17,128 nucleotides of DNA from UMGS755 sp045602005 (GCA_045602005.1 JAZSAS010000088.1:1-17128); one strand, 5' to 3'. Shown: positions 1 to 6,926, counted from the first letter of the stretch. Program-made: numbers and translations. Notes: generated by a model not told the origin, from the letters alone.

Positions 1-204
1 GGTGCAACAGTAAACATCATCCACGGCGGTGAGCTTACAGAAAAGCGCACCATCGAGATGCCCGAAACCCTTACAAACGTAATCAAGTGCAAAAACCCCC
101 GTTGCATTACCTCAGTTGGGCAGGAGCTTGACCACGTATTCAAGCTTACCGACAAAGCGGAAAAGGTCTACCGCTGCATCTACTGCGAAACAAAAGCGAA
201 ATAA
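1..204 (+). CDS. pyrI: Aspartate carbamoyltransferase regulatory chain, C-terminal part (partial)
   Basis: The window opens inside this gene; 67 codons and the TAA stop are visible. The protein binds nucleotide effectors in its missing N-terminal domain and docks on the catalytic chain (PyrB) through the zinc domain seen here, in pyrimidine synthesis. The zinc ligands are visible as C30-x4-C35 (in IKCKNPRCIT) and C59-x2-C62 (in YRCIYC), the spacing expected of PyrI. Whether it is a separate PyrI or the tail of a PyrB-PyrI fusion cannot be told. An intrinsic terminator follows 15 bases after the stop, so this is the end of its transcription unit. Confidence 0.9.
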   Translation, partial: GATVNIIHGGELTEKRTIEMPETLTNVIKCKNPRCITSVGQELDHVFKLTDKAEKVYRCIYCETKAK

Positions 205-219
205 AACAATAATAAATAT

Positions 220-243
220 CCACCCGCATAGCGGGTGGTTTTT
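220..243 (+). terminator. Intrinsic terminator after pyrI (ATA-loop hairpin)
   Basis: Perfect 8-bp stem CCACCCGC / GCGGGTGG with loop ATA, followed by TTTTT. It fits rho-independent termination of pyrI. The shape (CCAC arm, ATA loop, GTGGTTTTTCATT tail) recurs at 894-917 and 17018-17042. Confidence 0.85.
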
Positions 244-318
244 CATTTTCGGGCATAGCCCTATCTAAACTGGCTGCGTACAAGTACGCTGTTTTTGGAC
301 CTGTCAGTCATGCATTTT

Positions 319-789
319 TTACTTGCTACCCGTAAACGGGTCTCTCGGATCTACTATACTTAACTGATCTGCTTCTTTATCTCGTTTTAATTGATTCTCT
401 ATGTATTCCTTTATTGCCTTGGTATTTTTTCCTACCGTATCTACATAATATCCTTTGGACCAAAACTCTCTGTTCCTATATGCAAATTTCATATTTCCAT
501 ACTTCTCAAATATCATCAAACTGCTTTTTCCTTTTAGATATCTCATAAATCCTGAAACACTCATTTTGGGCGGAATACTCACAAGTATGTGTACATGGTC
601 TGGACATATCTCTCCTTCTATGATTTCTACCCCTTTCCATTCACATAATTTCCTTAGTATTTCTCTTATTTCTATTCTCTTTTCTCCAAAAAACACTTTT
701 CTCCTATACTTTGGCGCAAACACTATGTGATACTTGCAATTCCACTTCGTATGTGCTAAACTATTTACGGCATTATTTTGTCCTTGCAT
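319..789 (-). CDS. tnpA: IS200-type Y1 HUH transposase TnpA
   Basis: A 156-residue single-strand DNA transposase, the normal size for the family. It cuts and joins single-stranded element ends using the HUH histidines and one tyrosine. Visible are the HUH pair H65-V-H67 in CPDHVHILVSIPP and the catalytic tyrosine, most likely Y129 in EYIENQ, on the usual C-terminal helix. The start is ATG with an AGGAGG ribosome-binding site 8 bases upstream (798-803 on the complement), but that site lies inside one arm of a perfect 13-bp inverted repeat and would be hidden in the folded mRNA. The reading frame looks intact, so the element may be active. Neighbours pyrI and the AGCS gene are not functionally linked to it. 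Confidence 0.95.
   Translation of the reverse strand: MQGQNNAVNSLAHTKWNCKYHIVFAPKYRRKVFFGEKRIEIREILRKLCEWKGVEIIEGEICPDHVHILVSIPPKMSVSGFMRYLKGKSSLMIFEKYGNMKFAYRNREFWSKGYYVDTVGKNTKAIKEYIENQLKRDKEADQLSIVDPRDPFTGSK
734..762 (+). promoter_or_regulatory. Candidate antisense promoter inside tnpA
   Basis: TTGCAA, a 17-base spacer, then TAAACT on the strand opposite tnpA. Transcription would begin near 769 and run across the tnpA start codon and ribosome-binding site. It is a moderate match to SigA; support comes mainly from the terminator at the expected distance. Confidence 0.45.
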
Positions 790-864
790 TTTAATGTCCT
801 CCTGATGTGGTTCTTTTATTTGACTGCCAGGTCTTATTTATTTTACCACATCAGGAGTTTTTTT
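769..864 (+). ncRNA. Predicted antisense RNA to the tnpA leader (art200-like)
   Basis: Inferred transcript of about 95 nt, from the candidate promoter at 734-762 to the hairpin 799-857 followed by seven T. It would be fully complementary to the tnpA start codon, its ribosome-binding site and the leader. In the Salmonella IS200 an antisense RNA of this type (art200) blocks transposase translation; the arrangement here is the same in outline. No sequence similarity to art200 is claimed. Confidence 0.45.
799..864. promoter_or_regulatory. Dual-use inverted repeat: tnpA ribosome-binding-site lock and plus-strand terminator
   Basis: Perfect 13-bp arms, CTCCTGATGTGGT (799-811) and ACCACATCAGGAG (845-857), with a 33-base loop. 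Read on the minus strand, the downstream arm contains the tnpA AGGAGG site, so folding blocks translation. Read on the plus strand the repeat is followed directly by TTTTTTT (858-864) and makes an intrinsic terminator. Both are seen directly; function is inferred from known IS200 biology. Confidence 0.75.
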
Positions 865-893
865 GTCACCCTCACCGGCTATAGCCTCTAATG

Positions 894-917
894 AACCACG
901 CGACTATCGCGTGGTTT
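894..917. repeat. REP-like ATA-type hairpin next to the IS200
   Basis: Perfect 10-bp stem AACCACGCGA / TCGCGTGGTT with loop CTA, followed by TT. It has the same outer bases and 3-base loop as the hairpins at 220-243 and 17018-17042. It could be a terminator or a member of a dispersed palindrome family. Confidence 0.6.
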
Positions 918-927
918 TCGGTATACA

Positions 928-961
928 AAAAGGCAATATTCCGTTTGGAATATTGCCTTTT
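928..961. terminator. Bidirectional terminator after the AGCS symporter gene
   Basis: Perfect 15-bp stem AAAAGGCAATATTCC / GGAATATTGCCTTTT with loop GTTT. It lies 14 bases past the symporter stop codon and carries T runs in both directions, so it can end leftward transcription of the symporter and any rightward transcription. Confidence 0.85.
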
Positions 962-975
962 AACTGCTCAATTTA

Positions 976-2340
976 TTATTTTTTCTTTAACTCGTCAAAG
1001 TGATTTTGGGTCACTGTTTTTATCACTTTACTCAAACCGATAATACCAATCAGGTTCGGAATGGCCATCAATCCGTTCATGGTTTCGGAAATGCTCCAAA
1101 TTAAATCAAGGCTGCCGACTGTTCCAAGAAAAACAAAAGCAACATAAATACATCTATAAATCAAAACGGCTGTTTTTGATTTGTTCGACAAATATTCTAT
1201 GCAGACTTCCCCGTAATATGCCCAACCTAAAATGGTTGACAATGCAAAGAAAACTGTCGCCAATGTTACAATAACACCGCCTGCGCCGCCAAGTATTTCT
1301 TTAAACGATGCAATACTCAAAGCAGAACCCGAAACCGTGCCGGTTTCCCAAATTCCGGTTGTAAGAATAATTAGAGCAGAAAGAGTACAGATAATGATTG
1401 TTGTGAAGAACACCTCAAACATACCCCAAAGGCCCTGTTGAACGGGGCTTTTTGTGCTGGATGCTGCGTGAGCCATAGGGGCGCTTCCAAGACCTGCTTC
1501 GTTTGAGAAAACGCCTCGCGAAAAACCATAATGCATGGCAAGCATAATGCCGTAGCCCGCTGCGCCGCCTGCCGCCGCTTTAAAGTTAAATGCTTCTCTG
1601 AAAATTAATGCAAATGCCGCAGGAACTTTCTCAATGTTGAGTATCAATGCAATTACCGCGCAGGCCACATAAAACACTGCCATAAACGGAACAAGCTTTT
1701 CGTTAACCGACGCAATTCTGCGCATGCCACCAAGAATAACGGCACCTGCAATAACCACCAGCACAATACCTGTAATCCAAGGTTTAACGCCCATTGTGCT
1801 TTCCAGCGCAACTGCAATGGAGTTTGACTGGGTGGCGTTTCCTGTGCCAAGGCAAGCAATCATTGCAAAAATAGCAAACAGTCCTGCAAGCCACTTCATG
1901 TTAAGTCCATTTTTTATGTAATACATCGGTCCGCCGACCCACTGACCATTTTCGTTTTTCTCCCGATATTTAAGAGAAAGAACAATTTCTGAATATTTTG
2001 TTACCATGCCAAGCAAAGCACTGATCCACATCCAAAACACCGCACCGGGCCCACCGGAAACAATGGCTGTGGCAAGGCCTGCAATGCTGCCCGTGCCAAT
2101 GGTTCCTGCCATTGCTGTGGCAACAGCCTGAAAAGGACTAACGCCTGATTCGTCTTTCTTGTGCTGATTTTTTGAGAACAGACCTAAAATGGTATTCTTC
2201 AACATATAGCCAAACTTACTGAACTGCAAAAAACCGGTTTTAATTGATAAAAACAGGCCTGCACCAATAAGCAAGGTTAACATAATCGGTCCCCACACAA
2301 CCTCGTTAATTGCTGTGTTAATTGTGTTGATTAATTCCAT
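976..2340 (-). CDS. AGCS-family sodium:alanine/glycine symporter
   Basis: A 454-residue polytopic membrane protein, full length for the alanine-or-glycine:cation symporter family, which takes up alanine and/or glycine with Na+ (or H+). Family marks visible include FQAVATAMAGTIGTGSIAG near residues 70-90, WVGGPMYYI, and NEAGLGSAPMAHAASS in the second half; about ten to eleven hydrophobic spans are present and the C-terminus ends in charged residues. The ATG is preceded by AGAGGAG. The Lrp-type regulator gene lies immediately upstream on the same strand with a 30-base gap, so the two are likely one operon and the symporter is the probable Lrp target. Exact substrate preference cannot be read from sequence. 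Confidence 0.93.
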   Translation of the reverse strand: MELINTINTAINEVVWGPIMLTLLIGAGLFLSIKTGFLQFSKFGYMLKNTILGLFSKNQHKKDESGVSPFQAVATAMAGTIGTGSIAGLATAIVSGGPGAVFWMWISALLGMVTKYSEIVLSLKYREKNENGQWVGGPMYYIKNGLNMKWLAGLFAIFAMIACLGTGNATQSNSIAVALESTMGVKPWITGIVLVVIAGAVILGGMRRIASVNEKLVPFMAVFYVACAVIALILNIEKVPAAFALIFREAFNFKAAAGGAAGYGIMLAMHYGFSRGVFSNEAGLGSAPMAHAASSTKSPVQQGLWGMFEVFFTTIIICTLSALIILTTGIWETGTVSGSALSIASFKEILGGAGGVIVTLATVFFALSTILGWAYYGEVCIEYLSNKSKTAVLIYRCIYVAFVFLGTVGSLDLIWSISETMNGLMAIPNLIGIIGLSKVIKTVTQNHFDELKKK

Positions 2341-2370
2341 TAATATTCAAGCTCCTCTTCTGTTTTTTCC

Positions 2371-2829
2371 TTATTCATTCTCCAAATCAGGAAGAATACA
2401 AACCTCACATTTGTTCGTTGAAAGCACAACCGAGGTGCGGGTTAAAGAAACACCCTCGATGGCCTTGATATAATTTAAAATTTCTTCTAACATTTTTCCT
2501 TTTTGTGCAATCACTTTCAGGATAAAGTCAAAATCACCGGCAATATAATGACATTCTGTAATGGAAGTGTTATCATTCACCAGACGAATGAACTCTTCAT
2601 TATACTTCGGGTGTTCAAGGCTGACATAGATAAACGCCATTATTTCTCTGCCCAAAGCACTTTGATTGATAATCGTTGTATACTTTTCTATCAATCCTGA
2701 CTTTTCAAGTTTTTTAATTCTTTCGATAACCGCTGATGTTGATAAATTTATTTTAGCGCCAATGTTGGTAGCGTTTTCTCTTGAATTTTCTTTTAAACAT
2801 GCGAGTATTTGGTAGTCAATAGCGTCCAC
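2371..2829 (-). CDS. Lrp/AsnC-family transcriptional regulator
   Basis: A 152-residue protein of normal length for the feast/famine family. Residues 1-60 form a winged helix-turn-helix (IDYQILACLKENSR, then STSAVIERIKKLEKSGLI); residues about 65-145 are the ligand-binding RAM domain, which senses amino acids and drives oligomer formation. The start is GTG with a GGGGG-type ribosome-binding site; no better upstream start exists. It is first in a leftward pair with the AGCS symporter, suggesting it controls amino-acid uptake and probably its own promoter, where a palindrome sits between the -35 and -10 boxes. The ligand is likely alanine, glycine or leucine, by context only. Confidence 0.93.
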   Translation of the reverse strand: MDAIDYQILACLKENSRENATNIGAKINLSTSAVIERIKKLEKSGLIEKYTTIINQSALGREIMAFIYVSLEHPKYNEEFIRLVNDNTSITECHYIAGDFDFILKVIAQKGKMLEEILNYIKAIEGVSLTRTSVVLSTNKCEVCILPDLENE

Positions 2830-2853
2830 CGTTACACCCCCTAATTATTACTA

Positions 2854-2882
2854 ATTATACAAAAATTCAACAATTTTGTAAA
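2854..2882 (-). promoter_or_regulatory. SigA promoter of the lrp-symporter operon with embedded palindrome
   Basis: On the minus strand TTTACA, 17 bases, TATAAT. The 23-base near-palindrome 2858-2880 (TACAAAAATT, CAAC, AATTTTGTA) fills the spacer and touches both boxes, a good place for autoregulation by the Lrp protein. Confidence 0.65.
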
Positions 2883-3069
2883 GAGTTTCTGTAAACAACA
2901 AAAAGATTTTTTGTCATTATTGTTTTTTACAAAAATGTTTCTTTTCATTTGCCGGTTATTCTTTGCAGAACAAAAACTTTTTGCCTATATTTAATATTAT
3001 TAGAATAACATTCTTAAACATTCCTTCTGTGGCTATTGAATACAAAATAGATGCAAGAGATTTATTCGG

Positions 3070-3828
3070 CTATTCATTAACATTTGACGGAGAAAAACCA
3101 TAAATTTTTCTAAAAGCCTTGCTAAAATACAATGGGTCATTGTAGCCCACCAATTCCGAAACTTCCTTTATTGTTTCGTAATCACCGCTTTCAATGATTG
3201 ATTTGGCATAGGAAATGCGTTGGGTTATAACATATTCCTGAGGAGTCATATTAAACCTTGACATAAATATTTTTCTAAAATATGTGTCTGAAATTCCGCA
3301 TAAACGGTGAAGCTCATTTATCTTGAACGTGCTGTCGTATATGTGTTTTTTCAAATACTCTACAGCTGGTTCTATTAAGTTGTATTTTCTTTTATCCGAA
3401 CTACCCAAATGCTCAATTTTTGAAATATATGACATTAAATCATAAAAAACTGAAAGGCATTTGTATTTATCTGACACACTCCCAAATTTCCAAAGCTTCG
3501 AAAAGCTTTGATATATATAACTTGCCCCATAAAAATTTTCTAAAGAATACACTCTGATTCCCGGATTATCAAAATCTGCCTGAAAATTGATTGATGTGTA
3601 TAAATTCTCTTCCTGGAAATATGATGTATATTCATATGCCGAGCCTTTTGGCAAAAAAATCATTTCCCCCTCATTTACCCTCAGGCATTGATCTTCAAAA
3701 ACATAATCTGCATAACCTTTTAGTTTTACAATAAATCCGTGGGTTAATCTGTTTTGGATTTTTCCAAAAGGTTTGCTTGCTTTATGAAAGGATGAAATTA
3801 TTTTTAAATTTTCCATATAATCAAACAC
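3070..3828 (-). CDS. AraC-family transcriptional regulator
   Basis: A 252-residue protein with an N-terminal cupin-like ligand domain (about residues 10-120, including GEMIFLPKGSAYEYTS) and a C-terminal pair of helix-turn-helix motifs (about 155-250: INELHRLCGISDTYFRKIF and IKEVSELVGYNDPLYFSKAFRK). That second block is the AraC/XylS DNA-binding signature. The start is GTG with GGAG 7 bases upstream; the internal ATG at 3816 lacks such a site. The gene is divergent from a broken MFS transporter, so it probably controlled that transporter in response to its substrate, perhaps a sugar or organic acid. The 3' side up to lrp is a non-coding AT-rich gap. The ligand is unknown. Confidence 0.9.
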   Translation of the reverse strand: MFDYMENLKIISSFHKASKPFGKIQNRLTHGFIVKLKGYADYVFEDQCLRVNEGEMIFLPKGSAYEYTSYFQEENLYTSINFQADFDNPGIRVYSLENFYGASYIYQSFSKLWKFGSVSDKYKCLSVFYDLMSYISKIEHLGSSDKRKYNLIEPAVEYLKKHIYDSTFKINELHRLCGISDTYFRKIFMSRFNMTPQEYVITQRISYAKSIIESGDYETIKEVSELVGYNDPLYFSKAFRKIYGFSPSNVNE

Positions 3829-3904
3829 AAAATCGCTCCAATCCTAACGTCGAATTTCAAACAAGTCAACAACTTTACTAATATCAATTATATTACTATT
3901 ATTA

Positions 3905-3931
3905 AAAAATCAACAATTTGTTTTGATTTTT
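3905..3931. promoter_or_regulatory. Palindrome between the divergent AraC and MFS genes
   Basis: Perfect 9-bp inverted repeat AAAAATCAA / TTGATTTTT with a 9-base loop, lying between the divergent promoters and just upstream of the MFS -35 box. A plausible AraC operator; it is A/T-rich, so chance symmetry is possible. Confidence 0.4.
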
Positions 3932-3953
3932 CCATATTGTTATATTTTTTATA

Positions 3954-3982
3954 TTTACAATTAACTATTATGATAGTAAAAT
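3954..3982 (+). promoter_or_regulatory. SigA promoter of the MFS gene
   Basis: TTTACA, 17-base spacer, TAAAAT, followed by an AAAGGAG ribosome-binding site (4005-4011) before the ATG at 4022. The promoter and ribosome-binding site remain intact although the gene is broken. Confidence 0.6.
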
Positions 3983-4021
3983 GTATACATTGAATATTAA
4001 TTTCAAAGGAGATATCATAAA

Positions 4022-5061
4022 ATGAGAACCAACGATTTGCAAGGCCGTAAATTCGATTACACCTGGGTAATAGTGGCAATTTGCTTTTTGTCTGTTTGCA
4101 TAAGCCTCGGGTTTTGCTCAGGCGGACGAACAATGTATCTTACCGCCATCACAGAAGCTCTGAACATTAAAAGGAGCGCCTTTTCACTCAATGATACCTT
4201 TCGTTACGTAACAACAACAATTGTAAATTTGTTTTTTGGTTTATTGGTAAACAAATTCGGTACAAAAAAACTCATGTGTGCAGGGTTTTTATGTCTGATA
4301 GGCTTTGCTATTTTAAATTCATATGCCGAACACCTTTATGTTTTCTATATTGCAGGAATCCTGCTTGGTGTTGGTCTTGCATGGACAGGTACTACCATGG
4401 TAAGTGTTGTGATAAACAAATGGTGCCACAAAAACAAGGGCACAATAACCGGAGCGATACTTGCCGCTAACGGCCTTGGTGGTGCTATTGCGGTTCAAAT
4501 TTTATCACCTATTATATTCGAAACCGGCAACCCTTTCGGCTATCGTAATTCATACAAGCTTGTAGCATTGTTATTGACAATTATGCTAGCATTAATAATT
4601 ATGTTTTTCCGTGATGCACCCAAAGGTGCAGAAAAAACCGCCATTCCTGTACAAAAAAAGAAAAAAGTCCGCGGCACGGGTTGGATTGGCATGGAATATG
4701 AGGATGCCATAAAAAACCATATTTTTATATGACGCTTATTTGTATGATGTTCACAGGCATGTCTCTCCAAGGTTTAAACGGCATAGCAACGCCTCATATG
4801 TATGACTTGGGCCTCGACAAACAATATGTGGCAACACTTATGACCATAAGCAGTTTATTTCTTTTGACCAGTAAAGTCCTCACCGGCTATATCTATGACA
4901 GGGTGGGAATGAAAATAACAATGAATATATGTCTTTTCTGCTCGTTCATCTCTTTAGCGGGACTCGTACTGATAACCAACACTCCGCTTGGTAAAATAAT
5001 AGCTCTCATAAGAATTATTTTTGCATCAATCGCTCTACCCTTAGAAACTGTAATGCTATAA
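4022..5061 (+). pseudogene. Major facilitator superfamily transporter, frameshifted and C-terminally truncated
   Basis: The N-terminal half (4022-4732) carries the first six membrane spans and motif A (LLVNKFGTKKLM). It then ends at a TGA, while homologous sequence continues in another frame from about 4718 to 5061. Adding one base at the AAAAAACC run (4711-4718) restores a smooth reading (IKNPYFYMTLI) across the break, so a one-base deletion is the simplest cause. The second part covers only about spans 7-10 and stops at PLETVML, where MFS proteins normally have two more spans; the joined product would be about 346 residues against 400-430. Two lesions make this a decayed gene rather than a sequencing slip alone. 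It resembles oxalate/formate or monocarboxylate-type MFS carriers, but the substrate is not assignable. Confidence 0.8.
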
Positions 5062-5087
5062 AACAATTACTCAATTTGTTCTGTTGG

Positions 5088-5906
5088 TTATATAAATAGC
5101 TCATCGTCATCCTCCTTTCCGGGAGAGGAATCCGATATATTATCTCTGTATTCAATTTTTATAAGTTCGTCTTCGTTATATTTAAGAAGGTCATACAAGA
5201 CCGAGATGAGATATGGGACTGTTTCAATATTTTTCTTTTGCCAAGTGCCATTGACTTTTTCTCTCGGTAGTCGATTATCTGCACAGGCTATATGCTCGTA
5301 GCTGATATTTTTTAATCGTTCCCGAACCAATTCCTGCGGAATTTTTTCGCCGTAAAATTTTATATATTTTTGACGGTACATTCTTTCCAACGCTTCTTCA
5401 AAATCAATTTTTAACTGACCTTCGAGATTATATGTTTCTGCCTGATCCATCAATCTTTCTATTGATGAGGATTGATTATTTATAAAATTTTTAATATTTA
5501 TATTTGAGTATTTATATAGTCCGTCCCGCATACTATCCGGTTCTTCAGGAAGACTGTCACGATGTCCTTTCGAAATACTATCCGTAGTCTTTTCGGCAGA
5601 CTGTTTTTTATCTTCATAGTATTCCGTGCATACTGTGTAGAGATTAGAACCTTTTCCTCCACGACCTCTTGTTCGGTTTTCTTTTTCAATGTAACCTAAA
5701 TTGATGAGGCGGTTGATTATATTTGCTGTTTTGGAACGGCTTATGTTCATGTTGGCAGCGATGGTGGAGTAGGAAGGAAAACAGATATTTTCCTCGTTTG
5801 ATAATTTGCATAAATAGCATAGCACTCTGAACTCATAGGTATCGAGTCTTCTGTCCAGAATTGCATCGTTGGGGATTGTTGTGAAGCTTACTTTTAAGTT
5901 TTTCAT
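5088..5906 (-). CDS. RepA-like helix-turn-helix protein of plasmid/ICE type (DUF6017-like C-terminus)
   Basis: A 272-residue protein from the ATG at 5906, chosen because AGGAGG lies 6 bases upstream; a longer frame to 5939 has no such support. Residues about 10-95 form the N-terminal helix-turn-helix of replication-initiator-A proteins (DTYEFRVLCYLCKLSN, then YSTIAANMNISRSKTANII), a winged helix ending in a basic linker RTRGRGGKG. The C-terminal part (KFYGEKIPQELVRERLKNIS, then NIETVPYLISVLYDLL) resembles DUF6017 of conjugative elements in Firmicutes. Such genes initiate or regulate replication of integrative elements and plasmids. None of their usual partners (ParA, relaxase, integrase) is nearby, so it appears to be a stray remnant. 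It ends 26 bases from the truncated MFS gene. Confidence 0.75.
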   Translation of the reverse strand: MKNLKVSFTTIPNDAILDRRLDTYEFRVLCYLCKLSNEENICFPSYSTIAANMNISRSKTANIINRLINLGYIEKENRTRGRGGKGSNLYTVCTEYYEDKKQSAEKTTDSISKGHRDSLPEEPDSMRDGLYKYSNINIKNFINNQSSSIERLMDQAETYNLEGQLKIDFEEALERMYRQKYIKFYGEKIPQELVRERLKNISYEHIACADNRLPREKVNGTWQKKNIETVPYLISVLYDLLKYNEDELIKIEYRDNISDSSPGKEDDDELFI

Positions 5907-5924
5907 GTTGGACCTCCTTAATTC

Positions 5925-5964
5925 CAAAACAAAAAGCACAGAGCATTTTTAAACTCTGTGCTTT
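5925..5964 (-). terminator. Terminator-like hairpin in the leader of the RepA-like gene
   Basis: Perfect 11-bp stem AAAGCACAGAG / CTCTGTGCTTT (arms 5933-5943 and 5954-5964, 10-base loop), followed on the minus strand by TTTTTGTTTTG. It stands just upstream of the gene's ribosome-binding site, so it either shields the gene from readthrough or acts as an attenuator. Confidence 0.65.
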
Positions 5965-5984
5965 GGAACTGATTTTGAATTAAG

Positions 5985-6117
5985 GGCTGGGGTTCAACTC
6001 CTTACGAAAAACCTTCGACAGTAACGAAAATACTGTTTCGGAGGAACTCCTTTATAACCCTGAAAAACCGCATGAAAAAGCGTGATGACTACTTGCGACA
6101 GTAATATCATCACGCTA
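5985..6117. repeat. Hairpin-rich block with a direct repeat, upstream of the RepA-like gene
   Basis: A non-coding block with nested symmetry: ACAGTA/TACTGT (6018-6023/6031-6036), GGAG-GAA-CTCC (6040-6050), and AGCGTGATGA/TCATCACGCT (6079-6088/6107-6116). CGACAGTAA occurs twice in direct orientation, starting at 6016 and 6096, exactly 80 bases apart. Its place beside a replication-type gene suggests a leftover origin or regulatory leader; this is inference. Confidence 0.4.
6075..6116 (-). terminator. Terminator after the stalk-domain gene
   Basis: Read leftward: stem AGCGTGATGA / TCATCACGCT with an 18-base loop, then TTTTT. It is about 55 bases past the stop of the 6170-6802 gene. The loop is longer than usual. 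Confidence 0.55.
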
Positions 6118-6169
6118 CTATGGCTTTCACGTTCATAATAGATACAATATGCGTCGTATCTCCAACTTT

Positions 6170-6802
6170 TTAGAACTCAGTAAATGTCTTTGAAATAACG
6201 GTATCATCTTCAAAAGAGAACAACGGTCCTACCTCAACTGTAACAGGGGAATTATCTTGCAAAACATAAGCTTCTTGCACTTCTATAGTTCCACCAGGTT
6301 TAACATCTTTTAAGGAATTTTCCGAATTATAGCTCTTATCACCTATAATAATAGCAGTTTCTAATTCAACATTGTTTTGAAACGCCTGTGCGCTAACCGC
6401 AAACATAAAGGATTGCGCTTCATCGCTATTATTCGTGTATCTATAATTAACAATAACTACATCTTTTCCACTATAATCCTTAGATTTCCGCGCAGATAAC
6501 ACTTCGACATAATATTTATCTTCAATAATTCCTGCGCCGCCATCGGTTTTGGGAGTAATACCAACTTCTGCCTGTCCTAACTCCTCGTTCCAGTTTACCG
6601 GAACCCCAAGGGCATCTCCCATGGCTCTGAGTGGCAAATACGTTCTGCCTTCTACCACAAGTGCCGGAGGATCAGAAACAAACTCTTTTCCGTTCACCAA
6701 CACTTTAAAGCCTGCTACATCAGCAACATATGAAGCTGCAAATACACCAATTACACTAAAAATAACTGCACCTGAAATAAGACCTAGAATAAATTTTTTC
6801 AT
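6170..6802 (-). CDS. Secreted protein with copper-amine-oxidase-N-like stalk domain and DUF5067-like domain
   Basis: A 210-residue exported protein. The start at 6802 is chosen because AAAAGGAG sits 7 bases upstream; the earlier ATG at 6820 lies in that ribosome-binding site. Residues 1-23 are a signal peptide or N-terminal membrane anchor (KKF followed by a hydrophobic stretch ending VFAAS). Residues about 30-75 match the stalk domain found in cell-surface proteins of Clostridia and Paenibacilli (VLVNGKEF, then GRTYLPLRAMGDALG and VNWN). From about residue 95 a beta-rich module (YYVEVLSARKSKDYSGKDVV, VNYRYTNNSDEAQSF) resembles DUF5067, an immunoglobulin-like domain of lipoproteins. No catalytic residues are evident. 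It has its own promoter and lies alone between the RepA-like gene and the small-gene/XRE pair. A surface-display or binding role is likely. Confidence 0.8.
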   Translation of the reverse strand: MKKFILGLISGAVIFSVIGVFAASYVADVAGFKVLVNGKEFVSDPPALVVEGRTYLPLRAMGDALGVPVNWNEELGQAEVGITPKTDGGAGIIEDKYYVEVLSARKSKDYSGKDVVIVNYRYTNNSDEAQSFMFAVSAQAFQNNVELETAIIIGDKSYNSENSLKDVKPGGTIEVQEAYVLQDNSPVTVEVGPLFSFEDDTVISKTFTEF

Positions 6803-6830
6803 ACTTAAACTCCTTTTCATTTTTTATTTC

Positions 6831-6859
6831 ATTATACAATATTTTTACTTATATTGCAA
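6831..6859 (-). promoter_or_regulatory. SigA promoter of the stalk-domain gene
   Basis: On the minus strand TTGCAA, 17 bases, TATAAT, placing the transcript start a few bases before the ribosome-binding site at 6810-6817. Confidence 0.7.
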
Positions 6860-6926
6860 GTGTTTCCATATAATTTGTAAATACATTAATTTTAATAATA
6901 ATTTCTTGATTTAATCTCAAACGTTT

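Larger units (their letters stand above)
250..890 (-). mobile_element. IS200-type (IS200/IS605 family) insertion sequence, tnpA only
   Basis: One Y1 HUH transposase gene, with no tnpB, is flanked by short non-coding ends, the layout of IS200-group elements of about 0.6-0.7 kb. On the tnpA-downstream side a hairpin GCGTAC-AA-GTACGC (276-289) is a good right-end stem-loop. On the upstream side is the long inverted repeat 799-811/845-857. Similar small palindromes sit at both edges (GGGCATAGCCC at 251-261, GGCTATAGCC at 877-886). This family inserts without target duplication, so exact ends cannot be fixed by eye; the limits given are approximate. Confidence 0.7.

Noticed and set aside
3888..4133. 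Minus-strand frame in the AraC-MFS gap
   Set aside because: It spans the promoter region and the start of the MFS gene, has no ribosome-binding site and low complexity.
5040..5100. Possible attachment-site repeat of the tRNA-Arg 3' end at the MFS break
   Set aside because: No copy of the tRNA 3' sequence is present near 5061-5090, and no integrase gene is in the window.
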